Positions 1-9,797 of a stretch of 64,000 nt of DNA are shown piece after piece (the first letter of the stretch is position 1; every line of letters begins with the position of its first letter). The stretch is from an uncultured Oscillospiraceae bacterium (lineage in GTDB: Bacteria; Bacillota; Clostridia; Oscillospirales; Oscillospiraceae): the NCBI GenBank assembly GCA_948616425.1, contig CAPGBJ010000090.1, positions 1 to 64,000 of the forward strand. Reading direction: 5' to 3'. The notes beneath the pieces are model-generated. The model was not told where the DNA came from and did not search any database. It was given only the letters and a program-made list of their open reading frames with translations. The translations under genes were made by a program, and so were the position numbers.

Positions 1-20
1 GACGTGTGCTCTTCCGATCT
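1..20 (+). other. Illumina TruSeq read-2 adapter remnant (not genomic)
   Basis: The first 20 bases, GACGTGTGCTCTTCCGATCT, are identical to the 3' end of the standard TruSeq read-2 adapter. Library adapters have no biological origin in a Clostridia genome, so this is untrimmed sequence at a contig end. It also supplies five in-frame codons to the following gene, which must not be read as its N-terminus. Confidence 0.96.
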
Positions 21-3000
21 GTGGTGCTGAGTCTGTCCTTTGCCGCCGCCCTGGCCCTGTGGCGGGCGGCGGGGACTCCCCTGGCCGCAGTGCTGCTGAT
101 CCTGCCCCTGTCTGACATTGTGAAGAACCTGCTGGATTTTCTGCTGGTTCGACTGGTGGCCCCCCGGCCTGTGCCCCGGATGGAGCTGGAGGAAGGCATC
201 CCCAGAGAGGGGCGCACCCTGTGCGTGGTGGTGTCCCTCCTCACCGGGGAGGACAGTGGGCCCAAACTGGCCGCCCTGCTGGAACGCTATCGGCTGGCCA
301 ATCGGGATGCGGGGCCAGAACTGCGGCTGGGCATCCTGGCTGACCTGCCCGACAGCAACACCCCCATGGGGGAGGAGGGGCGAGCCTGGATGGACAGCGC
401 CCGCCAGGCGGTGGCCGCCCTCAATGAGAAATACGGCGGCGGATTTTACCTCTTTTTCCGTGCCCCCGCCTTTAGCAAGCAGGATGAACGCTACATGGGC
501 TGGGAGCGGAAGCGGGGGGCCCTCACCGAACTGGTCCGTCTGCTGAAGGGCAAGTCCGTCAGTCTGGAGGTAAAGGCGGGAGAAAAAGGCTGGCTGCGGG
601 GGGTGCGGTATGTCATCACACTGGATTCTGATACCAACTTGAACGTGGGCGCCGCCCGGGAGTTTACAGGGGCCATGCTTCACCCTCTGAATCAGCCGGT
701 GATCGACCCCAAGAAAAGGATTGTCACCGCTGGCCACGCGCTCTTCCAGCCGCGGGTGGCGGTGGATCTGGAGGCGGCGAATCAGTCCTTTTTTGCCAAA
801 ATCTTTGGCGGATTGGGGGGTGTGGACCCCTATGGCTCCACCGCCAGCGATGTGTACCACGACCTCTTTGACCAGGGCACCTACACCGGCAAGGGGGTGT
901 TCTCGGTGGACGCCTTCTACACCTGTCTGAACAGCCGCTTTCCTGAAAATTCTATCCTGTCCCACGACCTGCTGGAGGGCAGTTACCTCCGGGCGGGTCT
1001 GCTGGGGGAGGTAGAACTCACTGACGGCTGTCCCTGGCAGGTCTATGGCTACTACGCCCGGCTCCACCGGTGGATCCGGGGGGACTGGCAGCTGCTGCCC
1101 TGGCTGGGGAAGCGGGTGCCAGACGGCCGGGGCGGGCGGGAAACCAATCCGCTGCCCCCTCTGGCAAAGTGGAAGATTTTGGACAACTTGCGCCGATCTC
1201 TGTCCCCCATCTTCACCTTGCTGACCCTGGTGCTGGGGATGTGCTTCTCAGGGCGGGTCTTCGCCTGGGCGGGGGGTGTGGCAGTGGTGGCAGCGGCCTC
1301 CAATCTGCTGCTGTCTGGGGCGGAATTGGCTGTCAGGCGGTCAGGAAAACGGAGGCGCTACCACTCCACCGTCATTGCCGGTCTGGCCGGGGTCATTTTA
1401 CAGACGTCAATTCAGCTGATTTTTCTGCCCTACCAGGCCTATGTCTCACTCACAGCTGTCTCTTCGGCTCTGTGGCGGATGGTGGTTTCCCATAGAAATA
1501 TGTTGGCCTGGGTCACCGCCGCCCAAACAGAGAGAGGGAGAGGGAGCGTTCTGTTCTACTTCAAAAAGGCTTGGTTTTCGGCGGCAGTGGGGGCCCTGGT
1601 GATTTTTCTGGCGCAGCTGCGGTTTGGCAAGGCGGTGGGCGCTGTCTGGCTACTAGCCCCCCTGTTGGCCTGGGCGGTGAGCCGTCCGTCGAAACGCGGC
1701 AGAGCCCTGCCTCCTGCTGACCGGGCCTTTTTACTCCACCAAGCTACCCTGATCTGGCGGTATTTTGCCGATTTTCTCCGAGAGGAGGACGGCTGGCTTC
1801 CCCCGGACAACTGGCAGGAGCAGCCCGGCCCCATGCTGGCCCGGCGGACCTCGCCCACCAACATTGGTATGGCCCTGCTGTCTATTATGGCGGCGGCCGA
1901 CCTGGATTTGACCCCCCGAAAGCGGGCCGTGGAACTGATCTCCCACATTTTGGACACGGTGGAGGGACTGGACAAGTGGAGGGGCCATCTGTACAACTGG
2001 TATGACACCTCCACCTGCGCCCCCCTCCGCCCCCGGTATGTGTCCACCGTGGACAGCGGCAACCTGCGGGGGTGCTTGATCGCCCTGCGGGAGGGTCTGT
2101 ACCAGTGGGGAGAGACCGCCCAAGCGCAGCGGGCCGAGGCCCTGTCCGACGCCATGGACTGTGCCCCCCTCTTTGATCAGGAGCGGCGCCTGTTTTCCAT
2201 CGGCTATGAGGTGGAACAGGACAGGCTCACAGACGGTTTCTACGATCTGATGGCCAGCGAGGCCCGGCAGACCAGCTTTATTGCGGTGGCCCGAGGGGAG
2301 GTGCCCGCCCGCCACTGGCGGCGGTTGGGCCGGATGCTGCTGGGGGACAACGACTACTGCGGTATGGCCTCCTGGACGGGCACCATGTTCGAATACTTCA
2401 TGCCCAACCTCCTGCTCCCCTGCGAACCCAACTCCTTTTTGTACGAGACCCTGTCCTTCTGCGTCTATGCCCAGAAACGCCGAGGGGACAAGACCAAGCG
2501 GCCCTGGGGTATCTCCGAGTCGGGTTTCTACGCCTTTGACCCCGGTATGAGCTACCAGTATAAGGCCCATGGGGTCCAGGCCCTGGGCCTGAAGCGGGGG
2601 CTGGACACCGAACTGGTGGTGGCCCCCTACGCCTCGTTCCTGGCTCTGCTGCTGGCCCCCAGGAGTGCTCTGCGCAATCTGCGGCGCCTGCGGGACATGG
2701 GGTTGGAGGGCCGCTACGGTCTCTATGAGGCTGTGGACTACACCCCATCCCGCCTCACCGGAAACGAGGACCGGGAGGTGGTGCGCTCCTATATGTCCCA
2801 CCATCTGGGTATGAGTCTGGTGGCCATTGACAATGTACTCCAGGACAACATGATGCAAAAACGTTTTATGCGGGACTGTGACATGTCCGCCTATCGGGAA
2901 CTGCTTCAAGAGCGGGTGCCGGTGGGGGCTCCCATTATGCGCCAGGAGGAGCGGGACTTCCCCGCAAGACCTCGGCCCAATCCCGGCCCCGCCCTTGTCC

Positions 3001-6000
3001 GCAGGGGGGAGGACTTTGGGCGGCGTTTCCCCCAGTGCCACCTGCTGTCCAACGGCAGTTACAGTGTGATGGCCTGCGACAGTGGCCTGACCGTCTCCAA
3101 AGCGGGGGAGCTGTGTGTTGCTCTGGCCAGACCAGGGGAGTACTATGCTCCCGCTGGGGTGTCTGTCTTCTTCAACGATTCGGACGGGCTGGTGGGTTTG
3201 ACCCCCGCTCCGCTGTATCAGAGGGAGGCCAAATACCGTTGGGAGTTTGACAGCGGAGGGGCCGTCTGGCACATGGAGCGGGGGGGACTGTCCGTCCGGA
3301 CTTCTCTCGCCGTCTCCCGGCGGGAACGGGGGGAACTGCGTCGGGTGGAACTGACCAGCGCAAAGCGGCTGGATGGGGAGCTGCTGTTCTATCTGGAGCC
3401 CGTGCTGTGCGCTCAGCGGGACTTTGACGCCCACCCGGCCTTCTCACGGCTGTTTCTGGAGTGTGCGCTGGAGGAGAACGGAGCCCTGTTCCATCGCCGC
3501 CCCCGAGGGGAGGAGGCGGGGGTGTACCTGTCCGCCGCCTGGACGGGGGAGAGGGGGGAGGCCTGTCTGGACCGCTCCGCCGCGCTAGGCCGAGGGGGTC
3601 TGCGGGCGCTGCCCAACAGGAAGCCGGGCCCCCTGGAAACTGGCGCGGGCTCCGACCCCTGTCTGATGGTCCGTATCCCTGTGTCTTTGATGCCGGGGGA
3701 GAGAGGAACATGGGCGCTGGCTCTGTCAGTAGGAGATACCCTGGATGCTGCCCAGGCAGGTGCCAGGCGGGTGCTGGAGGGGAAGGAGGGGGGAGCTGCC
3801 TCCCTGGCCCCCCTGGTCCAGAAGCTGGCCCTGTTGGAGCGGGATGCTCTGGGGGCCTTCGATTTGCTGGCCCGGCTGTCGGCGGCTGCGGAACTGCAGT
3901 CGGAGCGCCCACCCCAGTCCGCCCTGTGGCCCTTCGGCATCTCCGGAGACCTGCCCATCGCAGCCGGGAGGCTGACCGGCGGGGATGGGGCGGAGCGTGC
4001 CGCTCTGTGGTGCCGCTGGCATCAGTTTCTCACTCGGGCGGGGTATCTCTTTGACCTGGTGTTGATCTTGGAGGAAGGGGGCGATTACCGCCGTCCCCTG
4101 CGGTCTGCTCTGACAGAGGAGCTGAAAAAGCTGGGGGCGGAATCTGCGCTCGGGGCCAAGGGGGGCATCCACTTGGCCGACCCCGCCGCCGCCCCGGCAG
4201 TGCTGGCATGGGCAAAGGCCGCCCTGCCCCTGGAGGAGCAGGAGAGGGCCGAGGAGATTACCCCGCCACCCCCAGTGGATGTAAAACCCGGCCCCGCCCC
4301 CTGGGAAATGGAGGGGGATACCATCACCATCCACACCGGGCAACAGCTGCCGCCAGTGGGGTGGAGTCAGGTATTATGTAATCCGGAGTTCGGCTGGCTT
4401 ACCGACGAGACTGGGGCCGGTTTCCTCTGGGCGGGAGGCAATTCCCGGGAAGGCAGATTGACTTCATGGGGCAATGACCCTCTGGCTGTTGGTGGACAAG
4501 AAAAAATTATGGTAAATTTAAATGGGCGGGATTATTCTGCCTTTGCGTCTGGAGACGGCCTGGCCTGCGTCATTTCCTACGGTCCCGGCTTTGCCCGGTG
4601 GGAGAAGACACTAGGTGAAGAGGGGGGGACGGCCGGCCGCGGGCAGCCCCTGCTGACCGCCGAGGGGTTTGTCCCCATGGGCGAGAACCGCCGTATTCTC
4701 CGCTTCACCCTCGCTGGGGCCTCGGGGCGGCTCGTTTATCGTCTGGGGGAGGGGGAATCCATCTCCGCCGCCCTGGGGGAGGGGCGGACGGTCTCCCTAG
4801 TCACCCGGGAGAGCGGCGGCCGTCCCTGTTCCCGCTTCTTCCGGGAGGACTTTCAAGCGGAGTGGGAGCGTACCCTGTCTTGGTGGCGGGAGAAGGTATC
4901 TGTCCTCACGGTGAATACCCCAAAGGGGGTGTTGGACCGGTATCTCAACAGCTGGTGTCTCTACCAGGTGATCGCCTGCCGTCTGATGGCCCGGACCTCC
5001 CAATACCAGAACGGCGGGGCCTTCGGCTTTCGGGACCAGCTCCAGGACACGGCGGCGCTGGTGTATACCTGGCCGGACCGTGTGAGGGAACAACTGTTGT
5101 TGGCGGCCTCCCGTCAGTTTGAGGAGGGAGACGTGCAGCACTGGTGGCACCCGCCCCAGGGGGCGGGGGTGCGTACCCGCATCTCCGACGACCTGCTGTG
5201 GCTGCCCTGGGTGCTGTGCCGGTACTGTACTGCCACCGGGGACTACGGTCTGCTGGAGGAGAAGGCCCCCTATCTGACCGCCAAGCCCCTGGAGCCGGGG
5301 GAAAAAGACCGGTATGAGCTCCCTCAGGCGAGCGAAAAGCAAGCGAGTCTGTACCAGCATGCTCTGGCCGCCATTCAGTGTGCACTGGTTCGGGGGATGG
5401 GCCCCCACGGTCTGGCGAAGATGGGGAGCGGCGATTGGAACGACGGCATGGACAAGGTGGAGGGGGAGTCTGTCTGGCTCACCTGGTTCCTGGCGGCGGT
5501 GCTGCAAAACTTTGCCGTCCTGTGCCGTCGGATGGACGAGGAGGCTCGGGCCGAAGATTTCCTGAAACGGGCGGACGGGCTTATACAGGCCGCCCAAAAG
5601 GCATGGGATGGAAAGTGGTATCGCCGGGGATACTACAGGGACGGTACCCCTTTGGGCTCTGCCCAGAGCGACCAGTGCCAGATTGACGCGATTGCCCAGT
5701 CCTTTGCCCTGTTCTCAGCCGGAACGGACCGCCAGCAGGCGGATGCCGCGGTCTCCGCCGCGCTGGAGCGGCTCTTTGACCGGGAGGCAGATGTGGTGCG
5801 CCTGTTTGACCCGCCTTTTGACGGTGATGGTGAGAAAAACCCGGGTTATATCAAGGGCTATCCCGCTGGTGTGCGGGAGAATGGCGGGCAGTATACGCAT
5901 GCCTCCGTCTGGCTGGCGATGGCTTGTTTTCGGTTGGACCGGCCGGAAGATGGGTGGGCCATTTTAAAGGCCCTTCTTCCAGAGGACCACAGAACAGACC

Positions 6001-6347
6001 GCTATCGGGCGGAACCCTATGTCATTGCCGCCGACGTGTCCTACGCCCCCGGCCGGGTGGGCCGGGCCGGCTGGTCCTGGTACACCGGCGCGGCCGGGTG
6101 GTACTGGCAGATTGCGGTTCAGGAACTGCTGGGGCTGAAGGTGGTGGAGGGGAGGTTAACTGTAGAACCCAATCTCCCCTCGGATTGGCCGGGGTATGAA
6201 GCGAAGTGGAAGCTGCCAAAGGGGACGCTGACGATTGCTGTCAGGCGGGCCGGCGCCTACTCCGTCCGCCTGGATGGCAAAGCGGTGGAAGGCGGCGTCC
6301 CGTTGGCGGAGCTGACCGGGGAGCGCCGGTTGGAGGTCAGCATATAG
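21..6347 (+). CDS. ndvB: Cyclic beta-1,2-glucan synthase (GT84-glycoamylase-GH94), 5'-truncated
   Basis: Large membrane enzyme that polymerises glucose from UDP-glucose into beta-1,2-glucan and processes or cyclises it. About 2,110 residues remain; family members are usually near 2,800, so the N-terminus is lost beyond the contig edge. Residue numbers count from base 6. In order: hydrophobic segments at the N-terminus, a GT84 glycosyltransferase domain with the metal-binding DSD in YVITLDSDTNLN (about 202-213) and RWIRGDWQ (about 355), a membrane block (about 395-540), a glycoamylase-like domain (SPTNIGMALL, about 617), beta-sandwich modules, and a GH94 phosphorylase-like domain with GSGDWNDGMD (about 1805) holding the expected catalytic Asp. 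The product may be an osmoregulatory or surface glucan. Family assignment is firm; whether the glucan is cyclised is inferred. It converges on the methyltransferase gene. Confidence 0.9.
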   Translation: MVLSLSFAAALALWRAAGTPLAAVLLILPLSDIVKNLLDFLLVRLVAPRPVPRMELEEGIPREGRTLCVVVSLLTGEDSGPKLAALLERYRLANRDAGPELRLGILADLPDSNTPMGEEGRAWMDSARQAVAALNEKYGGGFYLFFRAPAFSKQDERYMGWERKRGALTELVRLLKGKSVSLEVKAGEKGWLRGVRYVITLDSDTNLNVGAAREFTGAMLHPLNQPVIDPKKRIVTAGHALFQPRVAVDLEAANQSFFAKIFGGLGGVDPYGSTASDVYHDLFDQGTYTGKGVFSVDAFYTCLNSRFPENSILSHDLLEGSYLRAGLLGEVELTDGCPWQVYGYYARLHRWIRGDWQLLPWLGKRVPDGRGGRETNPLPPLAKWKILDNLRRSLSPIFTLLTLVLGMCFSGRVFAWAGGVAVVAAASNLLLSGAELAVRRSGKRRRYHSTVIAGLAGVILQTSIQLIFLPYQAYVSLTAVSSALWRMVVSHRNMLAWVTAAQTERGRGSVLFYFKKAWFSAAVGALVIFLAQLRFGKAVGAVWLLAPLLAWAVSRPSKRGRALPPADRAFLLHQATLIWRYFADFLREEDGWLPPDNWQEQPGPMLARRTSPTNIGMALLSIMAAADLDLTPRKRAVELISHILDTVEGLDKWRGHLYNWYDTSTCAPLRPRYVSTVDSGNLRGCLIALREGLYQWGETAQAQRAEALSDAMDCAPLFDQERRLFSIGYEVEQDRLTDGFYDLMASEARQTSFIAVARGEVPARHWRRLGRMLLGDNDYCGMASWTGTMFEYFMPNLLLPCEPNSFLYETLSFCVYAQKRRGDKTKRPWGISESGFYAFDPGMSYQYKAHGVQALGLKRGLDTELVVAPYASFLALLLAPRSALRNLRRLRDMGLEGRYGLYEAVDYTPSRLTGNEDREVVRSYMSHHLGMSLVAIDNVLQDNMMQKRFMRDCDMSAYRELLQERVPVGAPIMRQEERDFPARPRPNPGPALVRRGEDFGRRFPQCHLLSNGSYSVMACDSGLTVSKAGELCVALARPGEYYAPAGVSVFFNDSDGLVGLTPAPLYQREAKYRWEFDSGGAVWHMERGGLSVRTSLAVSRRERGELRRVELTSAKRLDGELLFYLEPVLCAQRDFDAHPAFSRLFLECALEENGALFHRRPRGEEAGVYLSAAWTGERGEACLDRSAALGRGGLRALPNRKPGPLETGAGSDPCLMVRIPVSLMPGERGTWALALSVGDTLDAAQAGARRVLEGKEGGAASLAPLVQKLALLERDALGAFDLLARLSAAAELQSERPPQSALWPFGISGDLPIAAGRLTGGDGAERAALWCRWHQFLTRAGYLFDLVLILEEGGDYRRPLRSALTEELKKLGAESALGAKGGIHLADPAAAPAVLAWAKAALPLEEQERAEEITPPPPVDVKPGPAPWEMEGDTITIHTGQQLPPVGWSQVLCNPEFGWLTDETGAGFLWAGGNSREGRLTSWGNDPLAVGGQEKIMVNLNGRDYSAFASGDGLACVISYGPGFARWEKTLGEEGGTAGRGQPLLTAEGFVPMGENRRILRFTLAGASGRLVYRLGEGESISAALGEGRTVSLVTRESGGRPCSRFFREDFQAEWERTLSWWREKVSVLTVNTPKGVLDRYLNSWCLYQVIACRLMARTSQYQNGGAFGFRDQLQDTAALVYTWPDRVREQLLLAASRQFEEGDVQHWWHPPQGAGVRTRISDDLLWLPWVLCRYCTATGDYGLLEEKAPYLTAKPLEPGEKDRYELPQASEKQASLYQHALAAIQCALVRGMGPHGLAKMGSGDWNDGMDKVEGESVWLTWFLAAVLQNFAVLCRRMDEEARAEDFLKRADGLIQAAQKAWDGKWYRRGYYRDGTPLGSAQSDQCQIDAIAQSFALFSAGTDRQQADAAVSAALERLFDREADVVRLFDPPFDGDGEKNPGYIKGYPAGVRENGGQYTHASVWLAMACFRLDRPEDGWAILKALLPEDHRTDRYRAEPYVIAADVSYAPGRVGRAGWSWYTGAAGWYWQIAVQELLGLKVVEGRLTVEPNLPSDWPGYEAKWKLPKGTLTIAVRRAGAYSVRLDGKAVEGGVPLAELTGERRLEVSI

Positions 6348-6370
6348 AAATCCTCTGGTGCAGTATCGAA

Positions 6371-6396
6371 GGGGGCGGAGGCTATCCGCCCCTACA
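6371..6396. repeat. Short palindromic REP-like element
   Basis: A perfect 8-bp stem GGGGCGGA / TCCGCCCC with a 5-nt loop, flanked by TACA, lies between two converging genes. Read on the minus strand it begins TGTAGGGGCGGA, the same motif that opens a longer palindromic element near 53216. It may also act as a weak bidirectional terminator. Confidence 0.55.
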
Positions 6397-6403
6397 AGTT
6401 CCC

Positions 6404-7033
6404 TTACTCCTTCCGGGCTGCCACAAACAGATTGGGGGGAGCAGGGAACAGGTTTTCCCGCTCCAATATGGTAAATCCGCTTTGGGCGATCTTCCGCTCC
6501 AGTCCCCTCTGGGTGAAGAAGGCCGTATAGGGCATGGCTCCGGTGTGGCTTTTAACAAACTTTTGGACTGCGACCTTTGTGGGGCGGGAGCCCAGGCAGT
6601 CGGTGGCGGTGAGGAAGAACCCACCTGGCTTGAGCAGCGCCCGGATGCGGGCCAGGGAGGAGGATAGATCGGGGAGATAGAGCAGCACGTTGAAAGCGGT
6701 CACCGCATCAAAACTTTCTGGTTCCAGGCAGGGGCTGAAGAGATCGGTGTTAGTGATTTCCACATTGGAGACCCCCTGCGTTTGTACCTTTTCCCGGGCG
6801 ATATCCACCATTTGGGGAGAGATGTCAATACCGCGGATGTGGGAGACGCAGGGGGCTAAATAGAGGGCGATAAGCCCCGTGCCGCAGGCAAAATCCAGCA
6901 CCTGATCTGTCGGTTTCAAATATTTTGCCGTTTTAGCCGCTGTTTTGCTGTAGGTCTCCGCATAAATTCTGCCAGAGGTCACATCGTAGGTTGGGGCCCT
7001 CATATTCCAAAATTCTACTGGCCGGTTCAGCAT
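6404..7033 (-). CDS. Class I SAM-dependent methyltransferase
   Basis: A 209-residue methyltransferase of the UbiE/Methyltransf_11 type. The Rossmann motif I is clear: VLDFACGTGLIALYLA (about residues 45-60), followed by an acidic residue at the end of strand 2 (RGIDIS) that binds the SAM ribose, and a motif near FDAVTAFNVLLYLPDL that corresponds to post-I/motif II. The start ATG at 7033 has GGGAGG about 10 nt upstream. It stands alone, converging on the glucan synthase and diverging from the M16 operon, so its substrate cannot be read from context. The N-terminal stretch PVEFWNMRAPTYD is typical of small-molecule or quinone-type methyltransferases in Clostridia. Family sure, substrate unknown. 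Confidence 0.85.
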   Translation of the reverse strand: MLNRPVEFWNMRAPTYDVTSGRIYAETYSKTAAKTAKYLKPTDQVLDFACGTGLIALYLAPCVSHIRGIDISPQMVDIAREKVQTQGVSNVEITNTDLFSPCLEPESFDAVTAFNVLLYLPDLSSSLARIRALLKPGGFFLTATDCLGSRPTKVAVQKFVKSHTGAMPYTAFFTQRGLERKIAQSGFTILERENLFPAPPNLFVAARKE

Positions 7034-7137
7034 AGTGCCTGCCTCCCTGTCAAAATGATATCGCTATATATGATACAACGTGGGGGTCCCATGTGTCACC
7101 ACTTGAGGGAATTTTCTCCAATCACCCCGTGGGTATA

Positions 7138-7167
7138 TTTACTTTTTGACGCAATCTGTGGTATGAT
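7138..7167 (+). promoter_or_regulatory. Probable sigma-A promoter of the M16-lgt-folD operon
   Basis: TTTACT (7138-7143), an 18-nt spacer, then TATGAT (7162-7167). The first gene starts at 7230, giving a leader of about 55 nt. The match is fair rather than perfect. Confidence 0.5.
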
Positions 7168-7229
7168 ATCCTAAAGTTTGCTTTTGGTCGTCCCATGGAG
7201 AAATTTTTCCAAGAAAGGAAATCAATGAT

Positions 7230-8513
7230 ATGTCTCAAGTAACTCGCCGGGAACTCTTCCCCGGGGTATGGCTGCGTACAGTGCATACGAATAAATTTAA
7301 AAGCTCCTATCTGTCCCTCACCCTTTTGGCGCCCCTGGACCGGAGGACTGCCGGCGCCAATGCCCTGATCCCCGAGGTTCTGCGCCGGGGGACGGCAGTT
7401 CATCCGGATATGGAGTCGCTGTCCGCGGCTCTGGATGAACTGTATGGTGGAGTTATTGAGCCGGTGGTCCGCAAGAAGGGGGAGACCCAGTGCGTGGGGT
7501 TTGTGGCCAGCTTTCTGGATGATGCCTACGCCCTGAAGGGGGAGAAGATTTTGGAGCCGGCGGCCGAACTGCTGGGAGAGCTGCTCCTCAAGCCATACAC
7601 GCGGGATGGGGTGTTCTGTCCCGACTATACTGCCGGGGAGAAGGCCAACCTCATCGACCGGATCCGAGCCCAAGTCAACGACAAGCGGACCTATGCCGTC
7701 CAGCGGATGGTCCAGGAGATGTGTCGGTACGAGGCGTTCGGAGTGGACAAGCTGGGGGACGAGGTCAGCGTGTCCGCCATCACGCCGGAGAGCCTGTGGG
7801 CGCAGTATCAGGAGCTGCTGTGTACCGCCCAGGTAGAGGTCTACTACTGCGGTTCCGCCCAGCACGACCGGGTAGAGGCCGCCCTGAAATCCGCTCTGTC
7901 CGGTCTGCCGGTCAAGGAGGAGAGGAGGGACCCGAGCTGTGATGTGCGCGTCACCGCCGGCCCCGAGCCCATTTTAACGGAGGAGACCATGGACGTGACC
8001 CAAGGCAAGCTGGCCCTGGGTTTCCGAACCGGAGGTCTCACCTGCTGGGAGGAGGAGTTCCCCGCGCTCTACCTGGCCACCGCCGTCTTCGGCGGGACCA
8101 CCCTGTCAAAACTATTTATGAACGTGCGGGAGAAGTTGTCTCTATGCTACTACGCCAGCGCCACCCTGGAGAAGATGAAGGGGCTGGTGCTGGTATCCTC
8201 CGGCATCGAATTTGACAAATACCAAACCGCTAAGGATGAGATTTTAGCCCAGCTGGAGGCTGTCAAGCGGGGCGAGATAGAGACTTGGGAACTGGAGGGG
8301 TCCCGCCGTACCCTGGTTGGGGCGTGTATGGCCACCCTGGATGACCAGAGCCGACAGGAGGAATTCTGGCTGGGGCAGGCCGCTGCTGGCCTAGAGGAAT
8401 CCCCCGAGGCGTTTGCCGCCCGGCTGGAGGGGGTCACCCGGGAACAGGTGGCCGCAGCCGCACAGAGGCTGGAACTGGACACCATTTACTTTCTCAAGGG
8501 AAAGGAGGCCTGA
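7230..8513 (+). CDS. M16 family peptidase-like protein, YmfF type, lacking the zinc motif
   Basis: 427 residues of the insulinase/processing-peptidase fold, the first of a tandem M16 pair. Where active M16 enzymes carry HxxEH, this protein reads ALIPEVLRRGT, so the zinc ligands are absent and it is probably the non-catalytic partner. A second M16 half follows (GKLALGFRTGG... LFMNVREKLSLCYYAS), including the conserved R and Y region of C-domain M16 proteins. The ATG at 7230 has AAAGG 10-14 nt upstream. It is followed after 3 nt by the active homologue, the same order as Bacillus ymfF-ymfH. The pair presumably forms a heterodimeric cytosolic peptidase for peptides; the substrate is unknown. Confidence 0.85.
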   Translation: MSQVTRRELFPGVWLRTVHTNKFKSSYLSLTLLAPLDRRTAGANALIPEVLRRGTAVHPDMESLSAALDELYGGVIEPVVRKKGETQCVGFVASFLDDAYALKGEKILEPAAELLGELLLKPYTRDGVFCPDYTAGEKANLIDRIRAQVNDKRTYAVQRMVQEMCRYEAFGVDKLGDEVSVSAITPESLWAQYQELLCTAQVEVYYCGSAQHDRVEAALKSALSGLPVKEERRDPSCDVRVTAGPEPILTEETMDVTQGKLALGFRTGGLTCWEEEFPALYLATAVFGGTTLSKLFMNVREKLSLCYYASATLEKMKGLVLVSSGIEFDKYQTAKDEILAQLEAVKRGEIETWELEGSRRTLVGACMATLDDQSRQEEFWLGQAAAGLEESPEAFAARLEGVTREQVAAAAQRLELDTIYFLKGKEA

Positions 8514-8516
8514 GCT

Positions 8517-9797
8517 ATGGAGAAAATGGAATTTGCCCGGGTTGGGGAGCGTATGTACTGTGAAAAGCTGGAAAATGGACTGAACGTTTTTGTCTTCCCC
8601 AAGCCTGAGTTTCAGAAGGGCTACGCCTTTTTCGCCACCAACTACGGCGGTATGGATATGCGCTTTTGTTTGAACGGGGAGTGGCACAACACCCCCGCCG
8701 GAGTGGCCCACTACCTGGAACACAAGATGTTCGACACACAGGAGGGAAACGCCCTCCAGGATCTGGCTGCCAACGGGGCCAGCCCCAATGCCTTTACCAG
8801 CAACGCCATCACCGGCTATTACTTCGACTCCACTGAAAAGTTTGAGGAGAATTTGAAAATTCTACTCTCTTTTGTCTCAGTGCCTTGGTTCACACAGGAG
8901 AGCGTGGACAAGGAACGGGGGATCATCGGCCAGGAGATCGGCATGATCGAGGATGAACCTCACTGGAAAGGTTATATGAACCTGATGGCTGCCCTGTATC
9001 AGCATCACCCTGTCCGAGAGAGCGTGGCAGGCAGTGTGGAATCCATTGCTAAAATCACTCCAGAGATCCTCTACGCCTGTCACAAGGCCTTTTACGACCC
9101 GGCGAACATGGTTTTGTGCGTAGCCGGTCCAGTGGACCCGGAACGCATCTGTGAGATTGCCCGGGAAATTCTCCCCAAAGAGGCGGGCCCCATTGCCGCC
9201 AAGGACTATGGTGAGAAGGAACAGCCCCGAGTGTCCCAGTCCCTCATTGAGGAGAGGATGGAGGTTTCCGCCCCCATCTTCCATCTGGGCTATAAGGGGG
9301 ACGCCTTGACCAACGGAGAGGCTCGCCTGCGCCAGGAGCTGGTGGGGGAGCTGGCTTTGGAGGTGCTGCTGGGCAACTCCACTCCCCTGTATGCCAAGCT
9401 GTACCGGGGAGGCCTGATCAATCAGGAATTCTCCTACGCCTACGAGGACGACCCAGGCTGTGCCTTCCTGCTGGCTATGGGGGAATCTAAGGACCCGGAG
9501 GCTGTCCGCGCGGCGGTGGCGGAGGAGGCCGCCCGCATCGGCCGGGAGGGCGTGGATAAGGAGCTGTGGGAGCGGGTGAAGAAGGGGGTCTACGGCAACA
9601 AAGTCCGGGGTCTGAACTCCTTTGAGCAGTTATGTGTGGGTCAGGCCCAGGCCTTCTTTGCGGGACATGCGTTTCTCCGTTTTGCTGATCTTTTCGACAC
9701 CATTACCAAAGAGGAGGCGGAGGAACTGATTGAAAATTGGGTAAGACCGGAGCGCACCGCCCTGTCTGTGGTCCGGGCCAAGGAGGAAGTCCAGTGA
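8517..9797 (+). CDS. M16 family zinc peptidase, YmfH type
   Basis: 426-residue M16 peptidase. The inverted zinc motif HYLEH (HxxEH) is present in VAHYLEHKMFD near residue 65, with the downstream glutamate expected in the helix ending ERGIIGQEIGMIEDEP, so this is the catalytic member of the pair. The ATG at 8517 has AAAGGAGG placed over the end of the previous gene, indicating translational coupling. Its stop codon overlaps the GTG start of lgt. The gene order M16-M16 matches Bacillus ymfF-ymfH; here a membrane-lipoprotein gene follows, which may only reflect housekeeping operon structure. Confidence 0.9.
   Translation: MEKMEFARVGERMYCEKLENGLNVFVFPKPEFQKGYAFFATNYGGMDMRFCLNGEWHNTPAGVAHYLEHKMFDTQEGNALQDLAANGASPNAFTSNAITGYYFDSTEKFEENLKILLSFVSVPWFTQESVDKERGIIGQEIGMIEDEPHWKGYMNLMAALYQHHPVRESVAGSVESIAKITPEILYACHKAFYDPANMVLCVAGPVDPERICEIAREILPKEAGPIAAKDYGEKEQPRVSQSLIEERMEVSAPIFHLGYKGDALTNGEARLRQELVGELALEVLLGNSTPLYAKLYRGGLINQEFSYAYEDDPGCAFLLAMGESKDPEAVRAAVAEEAARIGREGVDKELWERVKKGVYGNKVRGLNSFEQLCVGQAQAFFAGHAFLRFADLFDTITKEEAEELIENWVRPERTALSVVRAKEEVQ

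Noticed and set aside
1731..3434. Leftward ORF of about 567 codons inside the glucan synthase gene
   Set aside because: Antisense shadow of a GC-rich gene, His/Gln/Gly-rich, no promoter or ribosome site; the sense strand encodes clear GT84/GH94 domains.
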